NCBI GenBank assembly: GCA_039029355.1
Contig: JBCCGI010000025.1
Span: forward strand, 30,842-94,841
Direction of reading: 5' to 3'
DNA: 64,000 nucleotides
Origin: JBCCGI01 sp039029355
GTDB lineage: Bacteria > Planctomycetota > UBA1135 > GCA-002686595
Under the pieces are notes generated by a model that worked only from the letters and a program-made list of their open reading frames with translations, had not been told where the DNA came from and made no database searches. Shown one piece after another: positions 24,119-32,158 of the stretch. The translations under genes were made by a program, and so were the position numbers. How positions within the stretch are numbered: position 1 is the stretch's first letter; the number at the start of each line of letters is the position of its first letter.

Positions 24119-27058
24119 ATGCTCCCGATCCCTGCCCGAGCTTCGTTCCTTCTGACGATCGCCGCGTACTGCGTCCTCTTGGCCGTCCCCACGGCCGCGC
24201 AGCAGCCGGCGGTGAGCGCCGCGCCGGCGGCCGAGGTGCCGGGTGGAGAGGCGACGGACTGGCTTCGGGGCTCCGGCGACGGGTTGGAGCTGCGCATCGC
24301 CGGCCGCGTCGTCGACCCCGACGGGCGCCCGGCGCAGGGCTACGAGCTGGCCGTGTCGCTCAAGACGGGGGACGGCGAGCTCGCGCTCGCAACCCGCGCC
24401 GACGGCGCCGAGTTCGACACCTGGGTCCCGGTGCACGGCCAGTCCTGGATCCACGTTGTCCTCGAGGCGCGCGACGAGGAGGCCGGTCTGGTCGGCCGGC
24501 GCGCGGTCCGGGTCAGCGAGCTGCGCCGGGTCGCCATGGAGGGCATCGAGGTGCGCCTCGAACCCCGCGAGCGCGCCGTGACGGTCGACGTCCGGTCGGC
24601 CGACGGGCCGGCCGCGGGCGCCTACGTCCGCGCCGAGCTCGGAGGAGGCGGAAGCTACCGCGCCGTCGCCGACGAAGCGGGCCGCGCCACCCTGCTGCTG
24701 ACGGAGAAGGAGCAGCTGATGCAGCTCACCGCCTGGACGGACGACCTCCAGCTGGGCGGGTTCGCCTTCTATCGCAGCCCATCCATCGATCCGCGGGGGG
24801 CGAGCTTCGGCGTCACGCTCGAGCCGTGCCGGCCGCGCGAGATGCAGCTGGTCGATACCGCCAGCGGCGAGCCGGTCAGCGGCGTGACCGTGCACCTGTC
24901 CCTCGGCACCGGCTCGCCGGAGTGGCAGTTCTATGGCGACAGCCCGGACGCCCTGCTGACGAGCGACGAGAACGGCCGCGCGACCTGCAGGTGGTTCCCG
25001 GAGCTGGCGACCGTCTCGACCACCGCCGACAGCCGCACCGCGGGCTGGCAGGTCGCGGGGGACGTCGAGAAGGAGGGCGAGCTCCTGCGCATCCCGCTGC
25101 AGCGCTCGACGCCGCGCCAGCTCGTCGCCGGCCAGATCGAGGCCCAGATCGAGGCGCCGGGCGAGGCGCCGGGCGCGGTCGCGGGGCTCTGCGTCATCGC
25201 CGCGACCTTCCAGTCCGACCGGGAGGGCCGCTACGACCGCCGCATCGGCTTCGCGGACGCCGACGGGGTCTTCGCGATCGAGTACCTGCCGGACGCGACG
25301 TACAGCATGCAGGTCAACGACCCGCGCATGGTCAGCGCGCCGGTCGCCGTGATCCCGTACGACGCGGCCACGTCCAGCGCGGATCCGCCGCGCCTGGAGG
25401 CGCGCCACGGGGTGCCGCTCAGCGTCGTCGTGACCTTCGGCGAGACCGCCGAGCCCGTCGCCGCGCAGTCGGTGTCGCTCTCGACCTCGCACGACTTCTC
25501 GTGGTTGGAGGACGGCGAGGAGCGCTGGGGAGACTTCGGTCGCCGCTGGAGCGCGACGACCGATGCGGAGGGCCGCGCCACGTCCTACGCCGGCGTGGGC
25601 GAGGAGGTCAGCGTTTCGATCTACACCCCCGACTGGAGGGGGACCGAGACCGTGACGGTCGACGGGGAGGGGCCGAACGTCGTCGCGCTTCACCGGGACG
25701 AGGCGCGGACGATCACGGGGCGGGTCCGCTGCGCCGTGCCGGAGGTCGCCGTCGCCGGCACCGTGATCGAGATCGGATCCCTCGACCGCGAGTCGGCGGA
25801 GACGCATACGATCACCGTCGATTCCGGCGGCGCCTTCTCGCTCGAGGTCTCGGCCGCTCGACTCGGGCTCTACGCGAGCAGTCCCTGCGGGCGCGCCGCG
25901 CGCGTGCTGGTGGCGGACGAGCTGTCGGAGCCCATCGAGCTCGAGCTGACGCCGACCGTCGACTTCCATGGCCGGCTGGTCGATGGCGCGGAGCAGGGCG
26001 TTTCCTCCGCGCTGGTTCAGGCCGCGCTCCGGATGCGGAGCGAAGACGAGACCGACCCGCCGTTCCTGGCGGCGAGCTTCGAGGCCGCGACGGACGCCGC
26101 CGGGGCCTACACCCTGGCGGGCCTGCCGACGGGCGCGGAGCTTCGGCTGGAGGCGGCCGGCGACGGGATCGACGCGTGGCTGGGCTCGATCTCGGTGCTC
26201 GCGGACGAGCAGCGTCCGGCGCTCGTGTCGCACGTCGGGCCGGCCGTGGCCAGCGACGCGCGCCGCTCGTTCGCCGCGATCTTCGACGCCCAGCTGCGCG
26301 ACGGACGCCTGGGGCACTACCGCGTGATGATGATCCTGCACGACGGCGGCGACGAGGCCACCGACTTCACCGCAAGGCGGCTGTTGAGCCCGTCCTGGCG
26401 CGACGAGGTCGCGTCGTTCCTCCAGGTCGTCCGGGTCCCGGGCAAGGCGGGGATCGAGGACGACTTCGAAGCGACGCGGCAGCGGTACGGCTGGCCGCTG
26501 CCCGAGCGGGGCAGCCTGTTCGTCGCCGTGTACGACGAGGCCGGCGAGGAAGTCGACCGCCTCCGGCTCGATCCCTCCGCGACGGACGCGGAGGCCCGCG
26601 CCGCCGAGTTCCTGCGCGCGGCGGCGCCGCCCACGCTGGACGCGCGCGAGAAGTGGACCGCCGCGCTCGAGCTGGCCCGACAAACGGACCGCAGGGTCTG
26701 GGTCCGCGTCAGTCAGCGCTACTGCGGGCCGTGCTTCCTGCTGACCAGCTGGATCGACGACCACCGCGAGCTGCTCTCCACCGACTACGTGCTGCTCAAG
26801 ATCGACGACGTGCAGGACGAGAACGGCCCGGAGGTCGCCGCGCTGCTCGAAGCTCGGCCGGGCGACGGCGTGCCCTTCCACGCGATCTTCGACGCGGAGG
26901 GCGAGCTGCTGATCTCGAGCCGCTGCCCGATCATGGGCAACATCGGCTTCCCCGGGAGCTTCGAGGGGCAACGGCACCTCCGCGCGATGCTGACGCAAAC
27001 CGCGACGCGCCTTACCGCCGAGGAGCTCGAGCGCGTCGTCGACACGCTGGTCCCGTAG
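24119..27058 (+). CDS. Exported Ig-repeat protein with a C-terminal thioredoxin-like domain
   Basis: The protein has 979 residues with a signal peptide (about 1-27, ending TAAQQ). Residues 50-720 are a series of carboxypeptidase-regulatory-like or Ig-like beta modules, each with a GRVVDPDGRPAQGYELAV-style start (others near TGRVRCAVPEVAVAG and FHGRLVDGAEQGVSS). Residues about 840-979 look thioredoxin-like with a CGPC redox motif at 869-872 and the cis-Pro-like GVPFHAIFD. The CGPC pair suggests disulfide exchange in the periplasm or at the surface. Its position directly after the octacysteine gene makes that protein a conceivable substrate, which is inference only. Confidence 0.8.
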   Translation: MLPIPARASFLLTIAAYCVLLAVPTAAQQPAVSAAPAAEVPGGEATDWLRGSGDGLELRIAGRVVDPDGRPAQGYELAVSLKTGDGELALATRADGAEFDTWVPVHGQSWIHVVLEARDEEAGLVGRRAVRVSELRRVAMEGIEVRLEPRERAVTVDVRSADGPAAGAYVRAELGGGGSYRAVADEAGRATLLLTEKEQLMQLTAWTDDLQLGGFAFYRSPSIDPRGASFGVTLEPCRPREMQLVDTASGEPVSGVTVHLSLGTGSPEWQFYGDSPDALLTSDENGRATCRWFPELATVSTTADSRTAGWQVAGDVEKEGELLRIPLQRSTPRQLVAGQIEAQIEAPGEAPGAVAGLCVIAATFQSDREGRYDRRIGFADADGVFAIEYLPDATYSMQVNDPRMVSAPVAVIPYDAATSSADPPRLEARHGVPLSVVVTFGETAEPVAAQSVSLSTSHDFSWLEDGEERWGDFGRRWSATTDAEGRATSYAGVGEEVSVSIYTPDWRGTETVTVDGEGPNVVALHRDEARTITGRVRCAVPEVAVAGTVIEIGSLDRESAETHTITVDSGGAFSLEVSAARLGLYASSPCGRAARVLVADELSEPIELELTPTVDFHGRLVDGAEQGVSSALVQAALRMRSEDETDPPFLAASFEAATDAAGAYTLAGLPTGAELRLEAAGDGIDAWLGSISVLADEQRPALVSHVGPAVASDARRSFAAIFDAQLRDGRLGHYRVMMILHDGGDEATDFTARRLLSPSWRDEVASFLQVVRVPGKAGIEDDFEATRQRYGWPLPERGSLFVAVYDEAGEEVDRLRLDPSATDAEARAAEFLRAAAPPTLDAREKWTAALELARQTDRRVWVRVSQRYCGPCFLLTSWIDDHRELLSTDYVLLKIDDVQDENGPEVAALLEARPGDGVPFHAIFDAEGELLISSRCPIMGNIGFPGSFEGQRHLRAMLTQTATRLTAEELERVVDTLVP

Positions 27059-27077
27059 GACCAGGGCGCGCGCCGGG

Positions 27078-27513
27078 CGCCGGCTCACCGTCGGCGGCGG
27101 CTACTCGTGGTTCAAGCGCGCCGGCCAGGCGGCCCAGAACCTCGGCGGCGGCGTGCCCGGCAGCGGCGCGCTCGAGCCGGGGCTTCTGCTGCAGGGCTGC
27201 GGTGCTTATGGCGCCGACGTGCAGGTGCGCGTGGTCGCGGGCCTCGGCGGCGCCGCGGGCGCGCTGGCGATCGGACCCCCTTCGGGCGGCATGCCGTTCG
27301 TGACGGGGCTGCTCCATCCGTTCCCGCTGTTCGCCCTGGAGGCGCACGTCCTGCAGGGCGCTCCCGGCGTGGCGGGCGCGGGCACGATCGCGATCCCGCT
27401 CTCGATTCCCGCCGCGGTTCTCGCCGGCGCTTCGTTTGCGCTGCAGGTCGCCTACCTGGACGGCGGCGGCGCCGCGGGCGGTCAGCGATGGGCTGTTGCT
27501 GACGTCGCCGTAG
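27078..27513 (+). pseudogene. Decayed remnant of a secreted protein's C-terminal domain
   Basis: One frame (from about 27078) reads QNLGGGVPGSGALEPGLLL, then GGAAGALAIG, IPLSIPAAVLAGASFALQV and YLDGGGAAGG. This is the lineage C-terminal beta domain (FG-PGS-G-P-L, then IP-LAG-F-Q-D). It lacks a signal peptide and a convincing start. The expected ending appears one frame away: from 27484 the sequence reads SDGLLLTSP and stops at 27511-27513, whereas the original frame runs on into the next gene's leader. The simplest reading is an N-terminal loss plus one frameshift near 27480. A real frameshift or a sequencing error would both explain it. Confidence 0.55.
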
Positions 27514-27750
27514 CGACGCGCGGCGAGAGCTCGCAATTGCTGGGTTACCTGGTAACCCAAAGCCGCTGTGGAGAGCGTTTCGGGAAGCTCCCGAATTCCA
27601 ACGCGTCGTCGCGGAGTTTCCCGCTTTCGGCTCGCGTGAAGGTCTCGCGGGAAGACCCACACACGTCGCTGTTCCTCGCTAGCCTGAAGTGAAGCGCGCG
27701 GACCAGACCGCGCGCCCCTTGCCACATCACCGCAGTCTTCGGAGGAGACT

Positions 27751-29478
27751 ATGCGTAATCGACTCGCGTCGACGCTCGCTCGCGCGGGCTTGGGGTCTGC
27801 CCTTGTCGCGTCCCTGGCCGTCACGGCTTCTGCGCAGCGCATGCACGTCGCCGGCCTCGTCGGCGAACCGCCCGACGTTTCCAACTGGCCCCACCCAGCC
27901 GCGCCCGACGGCAACCCGTTCGTGCGCAGCACGGCCCCGGCTTCCGCTCTGGCCGACCGCCAGGTCCGTTCGGAGCTGGGCAAGGCGGTCTTCTGGGACG
28001 AGCAGCTCTCGGCCGACAACACCATGTCCTGCGGGACGTGCCACATCCCGTCCGCAGGGGGCACGGACAACCGCAAGCCGTTCCTGGATCCCAGCGGCAA
28101 CCTCGGAGCCGTCGGCGTGCTTCCCCAGCACCTGAACGGCGGCACGAACCTGGTCGACTACGGCTTCATCAACCCGCTGTCGACCAGCATCGACCGCACC
28201 GGCACCGGGTTGCATACGCCGACGATGATCGGCGCCTACGTCTTTGAGCGCCAGTTCTGGGACATGCGGGCCGGGCCCGACTTCGTCGATGCCGGTGGCG
28301 TGACGATCCCGAACTTCACCGACTGGGCCGGTCTCGAGGACCAGGTCGCTGGCCCGCCGATCTCGCCGATCGAGATGGGGCACGAGGACATCAACTGGGT
28401 GACGAACAACATCCAGACGAAGCTCGGCGCCGCGACGCCCCTGGCGCTCGTCGACCCCGCCACCGTTCCGCCCGACATCAAGTGGATCGCGACTTCCGGC
28501 GCGACCTACGACGAGCTCTTCGACAAGATCTTCCACGCCGATCCGCAGTTCGGCGGCATTGTCGGGGTGACGCGCGAGCGCATCTCGCTCGCCATGGCGC
28601 ACTACATGCGCACGCTGATCCCGGACCAGGCCCCGATCGACCTGGGCACGATGACCCCCGAGATGATCCACGGGTTCAAGATCCTGGATACCTCGGGCTG
28701 CTTCATCTGCCACTCTGCGTCCGGCGCGCCGTCGCTGACGGCGGCCGGTACGCTCGCCGACCCGTTCGACAACCCGCTGTCCGACGGGCGCTTCCATAAC
28801 ATCGGCTTCGGTGCGGTGAAGACGCCGACGCTGCGGAACGTCGGCCTGCGGGCGCGCTTCTTCAGCACCGGCCAGGGTGCGGGAGGCTCGAACTCGCTCG
28901 ACGCCATCATCAAGTTCTACGATCAGGTGCAGGGCGGGATCCTCGGGCTGGACGGCTCGGGCCCGGGCGGCACGCTGACCTCGGTCGAGTTCAAGGCGGT
29001 GAGCGCCTTCCTCGGCGAGGCGCTGACCGACCCGCGGGTTAAGGCCGAGAAGTTCCCGTTCGACCGCCCCGAGCTCGCGAGCGAGCGCCCCGAGTTCGTC
29101 TTCGAGGCCAACGAGTTCGGCGTCGGAACCCCGGGGCCGAGCGGCAACCTGCCCGAGATCATCGCCAACTCGCCGCCGCTGGTGCCCAAGGCCGGCCCGC
29201 CGCACTTCAAGATCGGCGTCGGGCACGCGCTCGGCAGCACGCCGGCGTCGCTCCTGGTCAGCACGGTGCCGGGACCGGGCCCGGTGATCTGGGTCGGCCC
29301 CTCGCTCGGCCTGCCTCCGATGACGGTCACCAACCCGATGGGGATCGGCACGCTGCACGCGCCGTTCGCCCTCAGTCCGGGGATCATCGGCGTGACGTTC
29401 TACACGCAGTGGGTCGTCCATGAGTTCTTCGGGCCGGCGCACTCGAACGCGGCGAAGTTCACGCCGTTCCAGTTCTAG
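27751..29478 (+). CDS. Di-haem cytochrome c peroxidase family protein A
   Basis: The protein has 575 residues with a signal peptide (about 1-29) and a strong GGAGGAG site at 27741-27747. The bacterial di-haem peroxidase/MauG domain covers about 60-440. The first haem site is CGTCH in MSCGTCHIP, the second is CFICH, preceded by the conserved DQAPIDLG and followed by FHNIGFGAVKTPTLRNVGLR. The last 120 residues are an added beta-rich domain. These periplasmic enzymes reduce hydrogen peroxide or perform MauG-like oxidations. Two close paralogues of each other, more distant from this one, sit at 56372-59759. Confidence 0.9.
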   Translation: MRNRLASTLARAGLGSALVASLAVTASAQRMHVAGLVGEPPDVSNWPHPAAPDGNPFVRSTAPASALADRQVRSELGKAVFWDEQLSADNTMSCGTCHIPSAGGTDNRKPFLDPSGNLGAVGVLPQHLNGGTNLVDYGFINPLSTSIDRTGTGLHTPTMIGAYVFERQFWDMRAGPDFVDAGGVTIPNFTDWAGLEDQVAGPPISPIEMGHEDINWVTNNIQTKLGAATPLALVDPATVPPDIKWIATSGATYDELFDKIFHADPQFGGIVGVTRERISLAMAHYMRTLIPDQAPIDLGTMTPEMIHGFKILDTSGCFICHSASGAPSLTAAGTLADPFDNPLSDGRFHNIGFGAVKTPTLRNVGLRARFFSTGQGAGGSNSLDAIIKFYDQVQGGILGLDGSGPGGTLTSVEFKAVSAFLGEALTDPRVKAEKFPFDRPELASERPEFVFEANEFGVGTPGPSGNLPEIIANSPPLVPKAGPPHFKIGVGHALGSTPASLLVSTVPGPGPVIWVGPSLGLPPMTVTNPMGIGTLHAPFALSPGIIGVTFYTQWVVHEFFGPAHSNAAKFTPFQF

Positions 29479-29492
29479 TCCGTCCGCAAGCC

Positions 29493-29524
29493 GGACCGGA
29501 GGGCCATCGCGCGCCCTCCGGTCC
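29493..29524. terminator. Bidirectional hairpin after peroxidase A
   Basis: A perfect 12-bp stem (GGACCGGAGGGC at 29493-29504 with GCCCTCCGGTCC at 29513-29524) and an 8-nt loop lie between convergent genes. Confidence 0.7.
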
Positions 29525-29536
29525 CGTGTCCGCGCG

Positions 29537-29593
29537 CTAGGAGCGTGCGCCGTAGATGACGACCCAGGTGGCTATCGGGGCGCACGCTCCTAG
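29537..29593. repeat. 15-bp inverted repeat with a 27-nt loop at the stop codon of octacysteine gene 2
   Basis: CTAGGAGCGTGCGCC (29537-29551) is exactly complementary to 29579-29593, which includes the stop codon of the minus-strand gene (29592-29590). It is longer and wider than the neighbouring terminator and may be a second terminator, an RNA element or the trace of an inverted duplication. Confidence 0.65.
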
Positions 29594-30528
29594 GCGGCGC
29601 CGAGGCACGCGAGCAGGCAGATCAGCAGGTTCTCGGCCTCGGTGGCCGCCAGCACCAGTCCGCACAGCGCGAAGGCCTTCGTGACGCAGACCTCGTACTC
29701 CTCGGGCTCCGCGCCCGCGCACGCCACGATGGCGACGGCGAGACAGAGCAGCGTCGCGGGACCGACCGGCAGCGCCAGCAGCCCGAGGCAAAGGAGCAGG
29801 CAGTCGACGAAGTCGTTCGAGCCGGGCGTTCCGCCGCCGTCACTCGGAGGCGAAGCGGCTCCGCCGTAGGACGTCAACAGCTGGCTCCAGGTCGCCTCCG
29901 CGCCGCTCAGAACCGTGGCGCGCCCCGCGGCGTCGGTCAGCGTCAACGTGCGCTCGAAGCCCTGCATCGCGGCCGCCAGCAGCTGGGGCCCGCCGGGTCC
30001 CGCCACCAGCGGGGCGAGCTGACGCCAGGGCGACGCGAAGGACGCGGTCGCCTCCTCCTTCAGGGTCCATCCCGCGAGAGCGTCCAGCGGATGCCCGGCG
30101 GCGCCCGCTTGCTGCACCTCAAGACGCACGGCCGCTCCGATGCTCTGGGCGCCAAAGCGGGCCTCGGTGGACAGGTCGGCCACGCGCGCCCAGCCGCCAT
30201 CCGACGGCGCGTAGACGTGGTGGACGTGCAGCACCGCCGCCGTGCCCGGCGCGGCGAGCAGCGGAGTCGCGTGGACCGAGACGCGCGCCAACCCCGCCGG
30301 AGCGCGCTCGACGTGGACGGCGCCCGAAGGCGCGAGCAGCTTGTGGTCGAGGTCGTCGAGCAGCGCCTGCGTGGCGCGCTCGACCGGAAAGGACGGCGTG
30401 GTGGGCGCGGGCGCGGTCGGCCGCGTCGGCCTTACGTGTTCGGCGCGCGCGGAGGCGACGTTGGCGTGGATCGCAGGTGCGACCGGGCCGAGGGCGATCG
30501 AGACCGAGAGAAAGAGCGCAAGGCGCAT
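29590..30528 (-). CDS. Exported octacysteine protein 2 (paralogue of protein 1)
   Basis: The protein has 312 residues from ATG 30528. The N-terminus (MRLALFLSVSIALGPVAPAI, then HANVASAR) is nearly the same as in protein 1. The central region matches throughout (FPVERATQALLDDLD, VYAPSDGGWARVADLS, VLSGAEATWSQLL). All eight cysteines are at 243, 247, 262, 270, 281, 289, 304 and 308, the same residue numbers as in the paralogue, with spacing 3-14-7-10-7-14-3. The intervening residues are hydrophobic and much less conserved, so the cysteines are what is kept. No family is recognised. The DUF4062 gene lies 134 nt upstream on the same strand. Confidence 0.8.
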   Translation of the reverse strand: MRLALFLSVSIALGPVAPAIHANVASARAEHVRPTRPTAPAPTTPSFPVERATQALLDDLDHKLLAPSGAVHVERAPAGLARVSVHATPLLAAPGTAAVLHVHHVYAPSDGGWARVADLSTEARFGAQSIGAAVRLEVQQAGAAGHPLDALAGWTLKEEATASFASPWRQLAPLVAGPGGPQLLAAAMQGFERTLTLTDAAGRATVLSGAEATWSQLLTSYGGAASPPSDGGGTPGSNDFVDCLLLCLGLLALPVGPATLLCLAVAIVACAGAEPEEYEVCVTKAFALCGLVLAATEAENLLICLLACLGAA

Positions 30529-30595
30529 GGGCGAGCTCCTTGGGAGTAGCAGGGGCAACACGCGTCGAGGCCGGTCGACGGTGCGTGCGGAGCTG

Positions 30596-30631
30596 GTGCT
30601 CTGCCGCTGCACGCGCCGAGTTCTCCGAAAG
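30596..30631 (-). promoter_or_regulatory. Bipartite upstream element of octacysteine gene 2
   Basis: On the minus strand CTTTCGGAGAACTC (30631-30618) and GCAGAGCAC (30604-30596) flank 13 nt, as upstream of octacysteine gene 1 (13 of 14 and 9 of 9 bases the same). It ends 67 nt before the start codon. Confidence 0.6.
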
Positions 30632-30662
30632 CCGACTTTCCTCGCAGCGCCGACGCCGCGCC

Positions 30663-31994
30663 CTAGTCCGGTCGGGACCCGCGAGCGGCCGGCTGTCCTT
30701 GCGCCGCGTCGAGGGAGCGGAAGAAGAGTTCGCCGGAGGTAAGGATGGGGAGCAGCCCGAGGCGCGTCATGCGCCGCGAGATCACGGAGTCCGCCGCGGG
30801 CATGACGTAGTAGCCGCGGATCTGCTCAGCCGCCCGGAACATCTCGTGCATGCCGCGGTCGACCAAAGAGCTGCCGACCACGACGACCGTCTTGCTGGAC
30901 AGCCAGTCGACCACGTAGTTGAACCGCGGCGCCCAGCCGGAGCGCAGGTCGTCTTCCTGCGACGCGGTCAGGACGAGCGTCTCGGGCCGGGCCGCGGAGC
31001 CGCGGACCTTGACCAGGACCGGCGGTTCGGGCGGCTCGGGAAGCGGACCGGTCACCACCTCGCGCGGGCGGCCCTCGGCCTCGCAGGCCTCCTCGAAGAG
31101 CGTGCTGTAGTTGGTCGTCACGATCCGCGGGAACAGCTTCACCGCGAGCACGTGGGATGGAGCGGGCGCCACGATCTCGGCCGGGAACATGTAGTCCCGC
31201 ACCGCTTTCACCAGCTCCTCGCGCCCGCCGATCTCCTCGAGGTCTTCGGCGATGTGCGGGAAGGCGTTCTGAGCCGGGCTGGGAGCGTAGTCGGGATCGA
31301 AGCGCCGGATCGCCTGGAGCAGGGCCTGTTCGTGCACGAACACCCCGGGGTAGCCGGCCTCGCGCGACAGGCCCGCTCCGGACACCAGCACCGTGTCGCC
31401 GCTCCGCACCGCCTCGACGAGCGCGGCGGGGAGGTCGGGGAGCCGTCCCGGCTCCGCGGGAGGGCGAAGCGCCCGGGCGCGATCGGATACGCCGGGAGCG
31501 CGGGCCTGCACCCGCGCGCGGCAGAACTCGTCGGTCAGGAGCGACACGATCGCGTCCAGCACGCCGGTGGCGAGGTCGGACGCCAGCTCGAAGCTGCGCG
31601 CGACCTGGCCGCCATCCCACCTCCCGATCTCCGCGTGGAACGCGTCGCGGCGCTCGTCGACGCAGGCGTCGCGATCGAGCCGCTTCAGGAAGGGGAGCAC
31701 GGGTAGCCCCAGGCGCCGCGCCTCGTCGTATTCCAGGTGGGTGACCGACTTGCCGTGCTCGGCCGCGGGGCCTTCGTCGGGAACGAAGCCATAGGTCTCG
31801 CCGCAGAGCAGGAGGAAGAGGTCACAGGTGTCGAGCTCGGCCCGGATCCGGTCCCAGGGGTGTCCGGGGGGCTGGAAGTTCTCGGCGTGGACCGGCTCGA
31901 AGTTGGACTTGGAGAGCAGCGTGACCACGGCGTCGCGCTCGTTCGCCAGGTCCTTCATCGTGCTCGCAACGAAGATGCGGAGCTTCCGTCCCAT
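30663..31994 (-). CDS. DUF4062 plus SIR2-like domain protein, possible immune effector
   Basis: The protein has 443 residues. Residues 5-100 match DUF4062 (IFVASTMKDLANERDAV, then TCDLFLLLCGETYG and VTHLEYDEARRLGLPVL). This TIR-like module is found in NTPase and defence-associated proteins. Residues about 195-400 are SIR2-like: VLVSGAGLSREAGYP, IVTTNYSTLFEEA and SSKTVVVVGSSLVDR. In active SIR2 members the second motif is usually NYD and a later HG carries the catalytic His. Here the residues read NYS and VKVRGSA, so NAD hydrolysis may be lost. It might bind nucleotide as a sensor while DUF4062 acts. It stands alone; ATG 31994 begins the domain directly. Confidence 0.8.
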   Translation of the reverse strand: MGRKLRIFVASTMKDLANERDAVVTLLSKSNFEPVHAENFQPPGHPWDRIRAELDTCDLFLLLCGETYGFVPDEGPAAEHGKSVTHLEYDEARRLGLPVLPFLKRLDRDACVDERRDAFHAEIGRWDGGQVARSFELASDLATGVLDAIVSLLTDEFCRARVQARAPGVSDRARALRPPAEPGRLPDLPAALVEAVRSGDTVLVSGAGLSREAGYPGVFVHEQALLQAIRRFDPDYAPSPAQNAFPHIAEDLEEIGGREELVKAVRDYMFPAEIVAPAPSHVLAVKLFPRIVTTNYSTLFEEACEAEGRPREVVTGPLPEPPEPPVLVKVRGSAARPETLVLTASQEDDLRSGWAPRFNYVVDWLSSKTVVVVGSSLVDRGMHEMFRAAEQIRGYYVMPAADSVISRRMTRLGLLPILTSGELFFRSLDAAQGQPAARGSRPD

Positions 31995-32074
31995 GGCGCG
32001 GAATGATAGGGCGCGTGCGCTCCATCCACGAGCCCGCGCTGGGTGCAGCCGGGTGCGACCGAGCGCCGGGCATG

Positions 32075-32107
32075 AAAAAGGGGCGCGCCGCCTACGCGAC
32101 GCGCCCC
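32075..32107 (-). terminator. Rho-independent terminator of the large secreted-protein gene
   Basis: On the minus strand GGGGCGCG (32107-32100) pairs with CGCGCCCC (32087-32080) and is followed immediately by TTTTT (32079-32075), the classical layout. It lies 51 nt after the stop codon at 32159. Confidence 0.85.
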
Positions 32108-32158
32108 AGGTTCCGCAGAGAGTATCGAGGGAAAGCAGTCCCTGCTTCGCGGGGGGGG

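Noticed and set aside
24038..27088. A 1016-codon open frame on the minus strand opposite the Ig-repeat/thioredoxin gene
   Set aside because: Same length and position as the real gene with Arg/Ala/Asp-rich noise; the plus strand has a signal peptide and a CGPC domain.
27153..27692. An apparent 179-residue protein
   Set aside because: It lacks a signal peptide and a ribosome-binding site, runs into the next gene's leader, and the expected domain end is in another frame; reported as a pseudogene.
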